This document shows positions 40,451-53,203 of a stretch of 64,000 nucleotides of DNA, piece by piece (within the stretch, counting starts at the first letter, position 1; each line of letters opens with the position of its first letter). The notes under the pieces are model-generated. The model searched no databases and had not been told where the DNA came from. It worked only from the letters and a program-made list of their open reading frames with translations. Source of the stretch: Sinohyriopsis cumingii (lineage: Eukaryota > Mollusca > Bivalvia > Unionida > Unionidae). The stretch spans positions 83,636,049 through 83,700,048 of the forward strand of contig CM068832.1 of NCBI GenBank assembly GCA_028554795.2, given 5' to 3'. A program made the translations under genes and the position numbers.

Positions 40451-41916
40451 GATGGAATCAAATTGACCCTTTCATTATATTTCCAAATGCTCACAGGTGG
40501 AACTGCTTTAGCAACAAGCGATCGCTGCGCAATTTTCTGTTAGGTTCTGTCGTCTCTGCAGTCTCAGTCCGACGTGTTTCGCCAGAGAACAATGTCAGTA
40601 TAAACAACAGCCGTTTATTTATTTTTCAGGGTTAATTTGTGTCAAAAAATGATCCACAATTTCGTATTTGAAAGTTAATATCTCACAATATAAAACAAAA
40701 ACACAAAAACCATAATGTATTTCCCTCTAACACCAGACGTGTATTTCTATTTATTTTTAAAAGACATACAAGTTGCACATTAGGATTAATGACAACGACA
40801 TTGTCATAGTTGTATAAATAGAGCAAAGCTCTATTAGAAAGTCTGCAAAATGAAATTGTATTTATTTACATTTGCCACGATCTAGAATCTTACGCAAACT
40901 TTTAATTTAAATTTCATTTGTGCAGTCTTCAAGTGTCTAAGTCTCTAAATTAATAAATAAGATTTATTTGAATCTGTGTTTAGCTGTAGTAATCAACTTA
41001 TGAAAACCCTTTGTGATAATATGTATTGAACATGAGCACTAGCTTTATTCTAGTTACATTTCTTCATCAAATTAAAATGACAATGTTTCGTTTTTTAAGA
41101 TGGATTTGACACCAAAAACGTATGAAAGGTATATGTTACATTTATCTCATAGGTTTGTAAATGTATTTAATTATGTACTGGATAGACATACTACATCTAG
41201 TTTGATCACTGTTTATATTTCATTTAAGTCGGTAGTTCTTAATAGTTATACTAGCTTTACATACATTATGTGCTACTATGGTTTAGTTTCGTCCTTCAGT
41301 AAAGGTATATCCCACATAGTTTGAAATGCGAAAGCAAATAGAGTGTAAAACATAATTAAATGATTAAATAAATAACATACGAACGACAGGAGCCACATAA
41401 AAATAAAGTATAAATGGATATAGGAGTTCCTAAATAAAAAGTAGCATTTACTAAGCTCATTTTCACTGTCATGCATAATTGATAAATCGTTGATTCAATA
41501 AATTTAAATGGTCAGCAAAAATGATAAGAACACATATCCCCTTGTTTTGTCCTAACAGAGACAGAGAGATGGGGATAAAAAAATGTACCTTTTATTCAGA
41601 TGCGAAATTCGTTATATTGCTATCACAACATCCTTAATCGTATGCACGTGAGACTGTATTAATGCAGAATCTATTAATATTTGTTAGAGATATCTGGCAT
41701 GTGATACACGGTAAAGATGTAATTATTAATTTGATGTATCAAGTACTACTACAAAAATAGAAGAATAAAAGTCACAAATTTAGACCGTCAATACAAAGAA
41801 AGTGTACAACAGTTTTCGTTTTCTTGGTCATTTTTCAAGACTCCTTTTGGTCTTATATAATATATGTTATATTTATTATTATTATTACAATAGTCTTGGA
41901 GATGTCTTCTTTTTAG

Positions 41917-42108
41917 ATACGGGCAGTTACTATTCCGACAACCAATCAAAATGGAACGAAGCTTTCGAAATATGTAAAGAAAAACAAGAAAGGTTGCCTA
42001 GTGTAAGAATATCAGGACTAGGCCTTCAGTTAGCAGATCAAATTCCCTGGAGTCCTAATGAATGCTTCTGGACTGGAGCCACTTATGAGCATAACACAAA
42101 TTATACTG
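41917..42108 (+). CDS. Exon encoding the first half of CTLD 1 (lectin-like gene)
   Basis: This is a 192-bp exon between tttttag| and G|gtaaat, phase 1 at both ends, open throughout, encoding about 64 residues. It begins DTGSYYSDNQSKWNEAFEIC. The pattern is the start of a C-type-lectin-like domain: G-x-YY, then W-x-x-A and the first domain cysteine (NEAFEIC), then a leucine-containing strand (ERLPSV). It ends NECFWTGATYE, where FWTG matches the W-I-G core of CTLDs. The second half of the domain is in the next exon at 44,391. No sugar-binding EPN/QPD motif is seen. If joined to exon 1, the mature protein starts only a few residues before this domain. Confidence 0.7.
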
Positions 42109-44390
42109 GTAAATAAAGACCGTTCTTTCCTATCACTTTATATTAGCATAAAAGGTACGGGTTACATGGAAAAAAAACATTACGTGTGTTACCTTAACTT
42201 GTTATTTTACATAAATTGTTCGTATCATATTTTATCTTGATCTTAAGTTTACATTTGTTAAAAGATACGTAGAAATTCTATTAAATAAAATATCAAAGTG
42301 AACCATTACAATGCGAAAACATATATCTTATACATGTTCGATGTTCATCCGTATCCTTCGCTAAAATCAAATGTGTCTGAACAAGTGTCGCAAAATGTGA
42401 AAAGTGATGAACCTTTTATCGTCATACAGAGCATATTATAATACTATACTCTTACAGTTCAATGATGGCGAAGAAGTCATACCTATTCTAGAAGTTATGT
42501 CAGGTATATTGACTTGAAAATATGTCTCGTTTAATTCAAATGACCTACGTACGACACGGTTTAATGAAAGGATATTCAACTGTGAGCTAGTATCGCTTTG
42601 ATATATGAAGACAGACATAATCAAATGTTAAATTAAATTGGATTTGCATTACATATTAAGAAACAATAGCTCGTTGGAGTTATTTTACCGACTGTGTATT
42701 ATTAGTTTTCTAGTTATCCATAACACAATTGTAAATCATTACCCGTGTAGCGTTTATGAATGTACTACATGTTTTTATTTTGCATTATGCCTAAAATGTG
42801 CATATAACCAATCCTATGAAGAGAGATCCATGCAAGGTCCATTGGACCTATCAAGACAAACACTTGAAATATTCTATATGACTGCATGTTTTGTAATCAA
42901 TTTTCTATGGTAGAAAGCTGTTTTAAAGAACCCAATCGGTGGTCATTGAGGACTCTCTGGCATCAGAGACTTGTTACGGGGTCAGACCTAAAGGTGTATT
43001 TAAGTTCCTAGTGTGTTATACCTAATAAGCCTGAAGAGGAATGCATGTACGCAGACAGTCTTTGAACCTGGATCCACCCTTACCATACTGAAGCTCAGTA
43101 AATGAGTATCACATATAAATCTATTATGATACCCTCAAAGGTGTATCTAATGTTCATTAAAAGTGCATTCAGATACGCAACTGGCATCGTCCCCTGGTGT
43201 ATACTTACAAAAGAGAGACACACCGATTCCTTTTAGAATAATGTTCATATTTCAATTATAAAAGTGTATATGTATTTACTGGACGTGGGATATGCAACTA
43301 ACTTTAACCCCCGAGATAACACTTGCGGCCACACGATGGGCACTACTGCCGCAAGAGGCGGGTTATAGAGTCAATACATGGATGCGACAGGATACATATT
43401 TCAACATGTTAAGAATTAGAAAATGATTTACTGTCTGCTATTGGCCTTAGAAAAAATATGAATTGGACAATCCTTATAAAGTTGTGTGACTGTGTTCTCA
43501 TAGCAAACTATATATGACACAAACAATACACTAGATTCTGGTGAATAACAGTCACCTGATTTAATTTTTCATTTGGAAATATCAGGGTGAAATTGTAATG
43601 CGTGTTTGACATATTAACAGCAAAACATTAATATCACTAAACAATTATTCCACACAAATCAAACGCTTGCTGGTGGCCAAATCGATATAATTTTCATATA
43701 TTACCATGTGTCATCTTCAAATACATGTGGTGAGAGCATTGTTATACCATGGAATCTGTTTTATACGTTTTCTGTAAATGTATTTCAGGTAAAAATTAAT
43801 ATGGTGATACTTTCCATTTTTAATGGAAGGAATTTGATGTTATATCAGAGTGAACATTTCACCGCAATCCCATTATCCTTGCCATAGTACTTTAATGACA
43901 AGTAATTCCTGAATGATTATTTTATGTTTTCCATGTATCTCTCTATCAAAGTTAGCTTAGACTCTCTTCGGAACAAATACAAATGATTCAGATCGCTATC
44001 ATGACTGTCATATGTAGCAGACTGAGTGAAATGTGATGTCAATGTCATTTCATGTTTCACGCATTGCTTGACATTCAGTTTTCTTACTTGAATGTATAAT
44101 GTGAGGTGATCCCACTGAAAAGCATGAGAGTATTCGTACAAGTCTTTAAACCTGTCTACAAATCTTCTTAACAAATTCTGAATTTACATCCAAACTAAAT
44201 TCGAATCAAGGAAGTAAAAAAGTTATGTATAATTTAACATTTTATGTGCATACTTGTATGAAGAGGTGCAAAAAATGCCCATTTAGAGCGAAACGGATAC
44301 AGATTATTTGTATTGTGTTAGACACATGTAAAAATATGCAAAACTCTCCATCGACTTAAACCGCATATCTTATTTCGTATATACTTTCAG

Positions 44391-44498
44391 AAGGCACATT
44401 TCCAAGTGTTTGCTGTGGAACAGTAAGAAGAGAACTCGATAGACTCAGATTTGAATGTAGCAGATGTCAAGAATATCTAAAGTTTGTTTGCGAATCTG
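44391..44498 (+). CDS. Exon encoding the second half of CTLD 1 (lectin-like gene)
   Basis: This is a 108-bp exon between tatactttcag| and G|gtaaga, phase 1 at both ends, open throughout, 36 residues. It reads EGTFPSVCCGTVRRE, then FECSRCQEYLKFVCES. The paired CC, the C--C and the final YLKFVCE fit the second half of a CTLD, whose last strand normally ends F/Y-(I/V)-C-E. With the exon at 41,917 it makes a complete domain of about 100 residues. The exon and its upstream intron are duplicated at 44,654-45,190. Confidence 0.72.
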
Positions 44499-45073
44499 GT
44501 AAGAAATAATCTTTAGCTATACCTATTATATAACTTCAAGCATTTCTTTAATTATAATGGTTCTATCTAATACAATAAACTTTGCCAATCTTTTATAAAA
44601 TTTCCATTTGACATTTGTTCAGAATATTTGTTTTATATTCATAAATAGCCCAAAACAAATACAAATGATTCAGACCCCTATCATAACTGTCATTTGTGGT
44701 AGCCTAAGTTAAATGTACTGTCAGTGTCATTTAATGTTTCACTCATTGATGGACATTCACTATTCTTACTTGTATAGTGTGAGGTAACTCCACTGAAAAG
44801 CATTGTATAATTATTACAAGTCTTTAAACCTGTCTACAAACCTTCTTACTAAATATGGTGAACTTTACACCCAAACAATTACAAATTTTAATCAACGAAT
44901 TAAAAACGGTATGTATAATTTTACATTTTATGTTCATACATGTATGAAGAGGTCCAAACATACCCGTTTAGAGTGAATCTGGTACAGATTAGTTCTGTTG
45001 TGTTAGACCCATGTACAAAATTTAAAACACGTCATGGACTTAAACAGGATATCTGTTTCGCATATAATTTTAG

Positions 45074-45181
45074 ATGGTACATTTGTAAGTGTTTGTTGTG
45101 GAACAATACGAAGACTAGACGGGATACTCATTTTTGAATGTAGCAAATGCCAACAATACGTGCGCTTTGCTATCCATAACA
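45074..45181 (+). pseudogene. Decayed duplicate of the CTLD C-terminal exon
   Basis: This is the second copy of the 44,391 exon, the same 108-bp length with an intact acceptor (aattttag|). It reads SVCCGTIRRLDG, then FECSKCQQYVRFAIHN. The frame is still open, and CCG and C--C are kept. However, the final domain cysteine has become Ile (TGC to ATC) and the splice donor GT has become GA (45,182-45,183). Without a donor it cannot be spliced normally as an internal exon. It is best read as a dead exon, or possibly one retained in a truncated isoform. Confidence 0.65.
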
Positions 45182-45406
45182 GATATGCTAGTTTAGAAAT
45201 TAAATATGGAAGCAACTACATCTCGAATTGCATCCCCCAAAAAACACTACGTTTATTAACCGTTACCATATGGTATGGTTTATAATATTATACAGTCCTT
45301 ACAGTTAACATTTTGTTTCCTTACATTGTCGCAAATGTCAATCAATCAAGGATAGTTTAGTTTATTGGTCGTACAACAATCATCGTTTATAATCAACCCT
45401 TTTCAG

Positions 45407-45516
45407 CATTAGCACCAGTGCCCCTTGTCCCTCAGACAAGGAATCACAAGCTCGAAACCACTGTTTATTTGAGCAACGGAACAGCTCCCTTTTCAATTTA
45501 TTACATAGCATTATAG
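45407..45516 (+). CDS. Candidate linker or alternative terminal exon (lectin-like gene)
   Basis: A good acceptor (cccttttcag|) is followed in phase 1 by 36 open codons containing TTVYLSNGTAPFSIYY with an N-glycosylation site (NGT). They end in a TAG that directly precedes GTATGAG. So either this is a terminal exon giving a short secreted isoform, or the GT is a donor and the sequence is read in another phase. The phase-2 frame is also open right to that donor. I cannot decide which, and it may be a chance match. Confidence 0.3.
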
Positions 45517-45519
45517 GTA

Positions 45520-48500
45520 TGAGTATATATATATAAACTTTTTTATGAAATATTGCCTGAACAAGTTCAATAGCTTAGACTTTGACCATACCTGCAACCT
45601 TCATGATCATATTAAGTAGATACAGTGAAATCTAAAACAGAATGTTATCTCTTGCATGTGACAAGGCCATTAGGTACCTATTGATAAAATTTCATAAGAG
45701 TTATAAATAAATGACAATGGGTTAGAGTCTTGTGTATCTTTAAAAAACATTTAAATTAAATTTCGTCTAACAATTAAGCAGGAAATTTGAAAACTATTAG
45801 ACGTTTGTTGTTCAGTAGATTAATTTGATATTCCAGTACCTTTGCCACTACAATCGTTATCCATACCTGGGCCTAATTATCTAGATATAAAATATACATC
45901 CTCACAAAGATCCTCCACGTCTCTTGAATGATTTAAATATTTAGAAACAACAGTTTAATGTTACATTGTAACAACATGAAAATATATAATTAAAATTATA
46001 ATGATATAACAGTAACAGTAACATTGTCCACATAAGTTTAATGATTGTTATATGACTTAGAATTACCAAAGAAATTATTCATCCAGCGAGATGAATTAAG
46101 AATATATTTTATGGTATTTTTGGCATAGAGTTCATCCATATTTAATAAAAAGAGGCAACATAATACATATCGGTGCAATGCATATGCCTAGTAACTGAAC
46201 TGCCACGAGTTGCACATACTGTCTTCCATTTTACCTTGGAAGCTGAGAACTATTTGTCACCAGGCTAAATCCAGTATACACGGTGTAACATTTTTTTGCT
46301 TCTACTATTTCACACGATAATGCCATGTTCTAGTATCTTGCGTATTGTAACGAACTAGCCTTGAATATATATATATTGTCGGTACCATCAACATTATGAT
46401 CATCTATAACTTACTTATTAACACAGTTTCAACCAAAGGTTCAGAAAGCTTTCATACGAAGCACAACTCAAGCTTCTCTGCACTATGTGTGAAAACTGGT
46501 TTGTTTAATGCGTGTTGACCCTTAGGTCATCCCTAAAAGCAGGAAAAGCCAATTTCTTTCAACTTCTAAGAATCATCAATTATAAATCATTACGTGTTGT
46601 ATGGTACAGATCTCGTAATGATAACGTTTTTCAGTTTTCTTTTTCAAAAACAAATACCACTACTAAAATACGATACTATTTATAGACACGTTTCATGTTT
46701 TATCTGTGTAGGCAAATTCACGGAAACATTGGAGGGAACCTATTTTATTTACAAATATATGTCTCTCGTTTTTGAAATCACTCATCCGTGTATCAACTGA
46801 TAAATAAGTGACATATTACTTTTCATGCAGAAGACGTGTATAATATTTTCCTATTATCTAAGGCATTTGACAAAGTTTGGTACAAATGGTTTGTTCATAA
46901 ACATAAATATATCGAAACTTGAATTTATTTAATTGATTAGTTTACCAATTTTCTCTCCCAAAGAATAAACATGTTGTTCTATAAACAACGACTTACTCTG
47001 GTTTAGCTGTTGTGACACAGAGTTTAGTACTAGGATCGATTTTGATTCTTATGTCGATATCGATAAGATTTCTGATGATCAAAGTATGTTCTTCATCCAT
47101 TGTGCTGACCACAATTAGTTATATTATGTTCATAGAAGTATGCAATAGATGCAATGCGTACGCACAGTTGAGTTACACGAAGTGACTAGGTCAGCTCATT
47201 GACTATGAAGCTGCAACCTATTAAAAACTAACTTAACTCTTTAGTGAAATGTACAACGTACCCAGATTGAAGTTCCAAATACAATCACTTGCTTTTGTAG
47301 ACTGTCATAATCATTTGGGGTTTGCATTTAGTAATTGATATATTTGGAGTCTTCATATTAAAAATATTCATTACAAAGTATATAAATTGCCAAATATAAT
47401 AATATCTATCAAAATGCTTAAACATACTTTTATTAGAAGTATATTATGCAGATTATAATCGCAGACTTAGATAGAATATAGAATGCTAAAGAGTTAGAAG
47501 ATGATAAGACAGTTACTTGTCTGACGCGCATCAAGTTTTAGAAATTCGCCTGACTTTTTATCGTAGAAAATCTCACAAAGCTCGTACTTTTAATATTATT
47601 ATTTAGGTTGATTCCCAGTTTGACTACACAAACTGCCCCTTGCTTCTTTTGCAGAAACGACAGAGACATAGAACAACTGAACATTTATAAATGACAAGGC
47701 TTCCCTAGATTAAATGTCATACTTTCTAATAACAACATTGTCTTTAACTTTTGTATTCATATAGGAAAACCCTTCCAAAAATCGTTTAAACGGAAAGCAA
47801 TCTGGTCAAATTTGAAAACGTATATTACTTCACAAACGTATATCATCAAACACAGATACTACACTCGTAGATAATATTATAGCACTTAAATCTGTATTAC
47901 AAAAACGTTACAAAAGGAAACAAAATCATATAATGTACAGTTATATTACTTATAAAGCGTTTATCCGGTGACTATGCTATCTGGTGAAATAATATAATTT
48001 AATCGTTAATCGTGGCAAAGGTATCATCATAGGTGTTGCTTTAAAATATAGAACTCTTTCATGCTGAGGTATATTTATGAATCATTATCTGGATCTTGAC
48101 ATGTCAATACATTTTATTATTGAAGTGACATACTTTGATTCAGAACATTTATCACAAAAATAATGTTATTGAATTTTATAAGTAAATATAATAAAGAGAA
48201 GATGACGGCTTAGCATGCGCAACCATACTATTTGATCAGATTAGAACTTTGTCACATATTTACGCTTTAACTGATTCAGTGGAACTAACTTTGATCAAAT
48301 GCAGATAGATGATAAAGAAGGATTTTCTTAGTTTCCTCTTAACGGTAACTTGGATAAGTTGTTTCTCATTCACTTATCAAGAAACATAGCGAGTTTTGGT
48401 TTCTATTTATAAATTAATCTTTAATCTTCCTCTCTTGTGAGTAGTATGGCAAGATTTATTCTTTGTCAGTTGCAGAGGTTAGGTGCTGTTAAGGAAAGGT

Positions 48501-48589
48501 AAAATTCTTTTAAAGTATTGTTCATATTATGTGATGTCGTCAAAATGAGTGAAGGGTAATGCGTTTATTATTATTATTATTAGTATTGT

Positions 48590-48590
<1 letters not shown>
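45520..48590. other. Intronic AT-rich DNA
   Basis: Under the gene model this is intron between CTLD 1 and CTLD 2. No exon with proper phase-1 borders or recognised repeat was found. Confidence 0.4.
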
Positions 48591-48656
<66 letters not shown>

Positions 48657-48670
48657 TACATAGATAGATA
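48566..48670. repeat. (ATT)n-(TA)n-(GATA)n microsatellite
   Basis: Short (ATT)n, then (TA)n at about 48,593-48,653, then a short GATA run. Confidence 0.96.
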
Positions 48671-50579
48671 CAAGCCTTCGTTATTGGCAAATTCTATACA
48701 GCTTTTTGTTTTCTAACACAGAACTTACTCTAAAACGACCTGAAAGACTGTCATCAAATATTCACCGATGTTAACTTTAAAGTGACCCCTGTTTTCGTAT
48801 GATATTTATTTGTGAAATTCAGCGTCACTTTAGAGTCAAACAATGATTATTGCTTTTTAAAAGTAAATTCGCTAACAAACTTTCACATAGTTTCAGAGCA
48901 AATGCGAGACAACCGCTTGAATCTTCAAATTGTTCTTTAGCCTTGGTGTAGCAGACATTGGTTTGGAAGTAAATGTCATTGGTTAAGAATATAATATACA
49001 ATATCGTATTTAGCATATAACTAGCACATATAATAAAAGAGAAATGTAAAATGGCAGATGATATAATATATCTAAGAATTAATGCGTTCATGTTCACAAC
49101 AGTATTGCATCCATAAACTTTAAACAGTTTATTCTAGTACACCAGAACAAAATTAGAAGATCATGGACAAGTTTAGAAATGAAACACAAACATTACTCCA
49201 TTTTATATAGGAACGTTGACAAAGCTATATTTAATGACTAAAGTAATTGCGATAAGCTATATTCCTGCATTAGGAAACGGAAGAGATGTAAAGCCTTATA
49301 TATACAAACTGAAATATAATGCTTCCTCTGCGTGAACGTCTTTTAAAACAATTGACAGTTGCGATAATTCGAATGAAATTTTCGCATGATAAAACTCATC
49401 AAGCAGGGTCAATTCTGTTTAAATAGTCAAAGTTTAAAAGTTTAAAAGTACTTAATGATTATACGCATCTAGGCGATTTCTGCTCAAATCGTGCTAGACA
49501 AAGAAGCGTGCTCTTCATCAAAACTATTAGACTTAATCTACTAAGAGAAGAAGAAGCTTTAATTTGCCCATAGATATGTAGTTGAAATTATTTTGCTATA
49601 TTATTACATAAATGTTTGCTTATGTGTATGAAATCTCAAGATGGTAGAATCTGGTTCTAATGGAAGAAAGGTAACATTAATTTACAGGAAAATGAAATTT
49701 ACGAAAAAATACTCCATTCTATATATTTTACATGCATAATTAGGCTGGCATCCCCAATACGTCACTTTCAATATGCATATGAGTAACATTAGTATCACAT
49801 ATCAGTGGAACTGGACAAGAATTGTCAAGTTTGGTATTTCAATGATGTACTGAGATATTGATGCTGACTCTCCTGACGATATATACACACTTGTCCTTAA
49901 AAGTCGGAAGAGAAAATATTTGATTAACTAATACGAATGACATAGTGGTGCCATGAAACGTCCTTTGAAATTATTGCATGAATGGAGTGGTTATCTGTTT
50001 ATGAAAGGATCGAATTTACGTTATTTAAAATTTTAAAATATTTACCTACTTAGAAGAAAATTTAAAGTAAAACATCCCTAAAATGTCTAGTTGCCTGTTG
50101 AAACTAACTGAGAGAATAAAATTTCATATTTGGAAACAAAGTGTACGAAATGTCAGGATAATGTTTGGGTGACGATTTATGTTATCAGTTTGAGTGTTAA
50201 TTCATCAAAGACTCTAGACGTAGTTTATGTTTTTAAATATCATTAAATTCATCTAAAACTTCTGCGCTAACAACTAGTATTGGATATTTTAAATCCAATA
50301 ACAGCGAAAACTGAAGACATATGTGTTAACAAGATTAGGAAAGTAAACGAAAGTTAATGAGAGTACCGATCGGTACATATGCTGCTTCACCTTTCTTTAG
50401 AACTAATAGTGCCCCATATCACTTTTCTCTCTCTCTTGTTTTATTACTCTTTCAACTCATTTATATTAAATAGCATGGCTTCTTATACGATAAAGCTTTA
50501 ATTATAATTCCATCATATGCCATTGAGGTCATGCATTGCATATAATTATCAATGATTGGCATACTTTCACTAATTAGGG

Positions 50580-50830
50580 GGGCCCCGAGAGGCCGAGTGG
50601 TCTAAAGCGCTCACCGTTCCGGATCACTGCCATCTAACCTCTGTCTGTGTGGGTTCGAGTCCAAGGCTCTGCTAGCGTGGGTAAGTGGGAAAGCTTGCCA
50701 GTAGCTTCTAGTGGGTCGGTGGTTCTTCCCTGGGTTTTCAGGGTTCTTCCTCCACCAGTTATACTGGCCGCCATGTTTAGCTTATCTTGTGCTCACAAAT
50801 GGCGTTAAACCCTAGAACAACAACAACAAT
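50580..50830 (+). mobile_element. tRNA-derived SINE with 12-bp target duplication
   Basis: The head, starting near 50,580, resembles a Leu/Ser-class tRNA. GGCCGAGTGGTCTAAAGCGC (50,591-50,610) contains the A box and GGTTCGAGTCC (50,652-50,662) is a near-consensus B box. The body includes ccctgggttttcagggttct and tatactggccgccatgttta. The tail is ggcgttaaaccctag followed by (AAC)n. It is flanked by cactaattaggg (50,568-50,579) and cattaattaggg (50,831-50,842), an 11/12 target duplication. It is a different family from the SINE at 1-229 and 4.8 kb. It sits about 100 bp before the exon at 50,932, inside the intron. Confidence 0.9.
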
Positions 50831-50931
50831 CATTAATTAGGGTCATTACAGATACATTAAGTAAGTAAGCATTCAAACCATACGGCCATATATCATTAAC
50901 GAATTTCAGTTTCGATGCGTATCTATTTCAG

Positions 50932-51117
50932 ATGTTAGTACAATCTCAGCTTATGAACCACCCCTTAGATATCTCCCATGGACAGATGCATCTAAAGCAT
51001 GTCATGACCATGGTTTATTCCTCCCAAGTGAAACGAACCCTACTTTTCTTGGAAGAATAAATACTGGACTCTGGTGGATAAATGCTACAAGAATAATCAA
51101 CCTTTCTCCCAGGACTG
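50932..51117 (+). CDS. Exon encoding the first half of CTLD 2 (lectin-like gene)
   Basis: This is a 186-bp exon between ctatttcag| and G|gtaggt, phase 1 at both ends, open, about 62 residues. It contains YLPWTDASKACHDHGLFLPS, the W-x-x-A---C---G--L-P start of a C-type-lectin-like domain, and later LWWINATRI, the counterpart of FWTGATYE in the 41,917 exon. NAT is a potential N-glycosylation site. The parallel layout with the first CTLD (same phase, similar length, same motif order) shows the two are paralogous halves from an internal domain duplication. No Ca/sugar-binding EPN or QPD motif is visible. Confidence 0.7.
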
Positions 51118-52309
51118 GTAGGTTTCTCTTGCAAGTAGCACATGTCTTAGTCAATATAATATCCAAGCTATACTGAGCTTCTGGTGATCGGTAACTAGTG
51201 GTAGGTCTAGGATTGAAATATTTTCATGCCCATACAGAACGCTAATCCTCCTCGTAAGCATGGTAGAATCCATTAAAAACATCGACTAAAACTGATTAAA
51301 AACATACATTTCTCATTTCGTTTTAGAATCAACGCAGTTACAGTTCTTGAAGTTTTCACTTTGATACCAATTTAACTAAATTTGACAGGAAACTAACGAT
51401 AAACTGAGAAAATCTTTTAATAACAAACGTTTTTTCAATAGTATTTGTAATATAAAAACTGCATGACATCGCATGAAATAGTTATTATTACAAAGCTTTC
51501 TAGTAGTTTTGCCAAGTTCGGAAACACCAAACCTCACACAAATTCAGCGCAGTTTCCACTGCAGGTTTACTGTTATTGTAGCACGGAAACAGCAGATCCC
51601 ATAACCAAACGCTTTAATTTCCAGTGTTATCGGGCAATTTCTCTTACATACAAACACCTAACTACACAATAGTTCATTCTAGTTTCTGATTATTGAATAC
51701 TGAATGTGACCTTTTTTGTAACCTTTCGTTTCAAGAAAATAAAAGTTGTAGTGAATGATTTAGAGAATAATGTAAAACCTGTTGGGTAGTATAACTAACA
51801 ACTTAAGTAACATTAAAGGTTTTGATTTAGCCCTTCAATGAATTGCAGATATTGCTAATATTTTATGTAAACTCATAAAGCTATGTCTTCCAGATGTGAA
51901 GTCGTTATTATAGGTGGATCATATCCAAAAAGGTCTAATTCTACTAATTTTTGATGAAATTGAAAATTGATAGACTTAAGAAATTAGACTAAGCACAATG
52001 ACGAGATAGAAAACACAAGACATTCATTCCTTTCTATAGAAAAGCCACTGAAACAATAATATATCAAAATGTCATGTGCTTTCTTGTTACAAAATTAAAC
52101 ATATTCCATAGGACAGAGTCCTTTGTTTGTGATTATAACCACCACTAATAATGTTTAAAATATTGTATAATTTGTTTGTACAAGCTCCCACTTTAAGTAC
52201 TGCATATCAAATTTTCAAGTTCAAATAACACACCCTGTGCTGTTGATAGCACGAGTAAATGTATAAATGATAAAATACACCTAATTCAGTCCGTTGGATA
52301 TTGTTATGA

Positions 52310-52357
<48 letters not shown>

Positions 52358-52385
52358 CATTATTATTATTATTATTATTATTATT
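52310..52385. repeat. (TTA)n microsatellite
   Basis: About 25 TTA units with one interruption. Confidence 0.97.
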
Positions 52386-52723
52386 TATATTATTACTACT
52401 ACTACATTTGGTTAGTGTTTATGCTACAACGTGTTGGCCATTATAATTTTGTACCTGTTCCTAAAACAGCAGAACAAAACAGTGCTAAAACTTGTATATT
52501 ACGCAGATACACTTTGCATTGAAACGTTCATGCAGATAAATCAGATTTAATTGAATGATTATTCCTCTTGTTTTCTGTTTGTTCGTTCATTGCTACAAGT
52601 ACTAGATCATCAACATTCATTGAGGTCTTATATTGTCCGTTTTCATGTATGAATTTGATAGAAAAGTACATGTTTCTAGTCAATCTTGATCTTTGTGATC
52701 ACATAATAGATTTTCTGTTACAG

Positions 52724-52783
52724 AAATCAGTATAAACATCACCCAAACAGCCATATCTTTCTTTATTGAAATTCAAGATAAAT
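52724..52783 (+). CDS. Candidate small exon (lectin-like gene), weak
   Basis: An acceptor tttctgttacag| and a possible donor aaat|gtaaac bound 60 bp that keep phase 1 at both ends. They read EISINITQTAISFFIEIQDK, with an N-glycosylation site (NIT). It would fall inside CTLD 2, where the first domain has no matching exon. It may be a chance pair of splice-like sites. Confidence 0.22.
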
Positions 52784-53203
52784 GTAAACTGACCACACAA
52801 TAGATGTTTAAGTTTTGGTTTTTAAATTGTGTATATTATAAAATATTTTCGCCAATTTTGTTACATTCATCAGGAATCTGCGCGTAAGCGGACCTCTTTA
52901 ATATGATAGCACAGAAAGGAGGTATATTACGATGGTATACGGGAAGAAAACAGGTTTTCTGATCAAAGAGTAATACATTTATTAAATATACAGCAGAATA
53001 AAATCCCGTCTTTAATCGCTGAACGCAATGTAAACAAACATACATCATTCTTTTTTAAAGTATTAACAAAATAATACATAATTTAATTTTGGTAAATCAC
53101 TTCTAGATAATATAATAAGCAAAAGATTGATTACAACCCATATATTAGTGATATTCAAAGTTACATATCTTGTCAATAAAAAAGGCATATATAAATATTT
53201 CAG

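Larger units (their letters stand above)
43973..45190 (+). repeat. Tandem segmental duplication containing a CTLD exon
   Basis: 43,973-44,510 and 44,654-45,190 are diverged copies with a period near 682 bp. Both begin acaaatacaaatgattcaga and share long intronic blocks (for example acaagtctttaaacctgtct followed by acaaa-cttctta), then the acceptor and exon. The intron parts retain clear similarity but with many substitutions and small indels, so the duplication is old. Confidence 0.92.

Noticed and set aside
40408-40490. Plus-strand phase-1 exon candidate (tttttcag|GTCAATG to CACAG|gtgg)
   Set aside because: The segment is better explained by a weak minus-strand RT-like fragment (LFYIDLKKAY), and the encoded plus-strand sequence has no CTLD features.
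47660-47700. Acceptor-like ttttgcag followed by AAACGACAGAG as a further lectin-gene exon
   Set aside because: The phase-1 frame hits a stop after five codons and there is no donor.
50580-50665. A genuine tRNA-Leu/Ser gene
   Set aside because: It has good A and B boxes but no convincing acceptor stem pairing. It is followed by a SINE body and (AAC)n tail within target duplications, so it is a SINE head.
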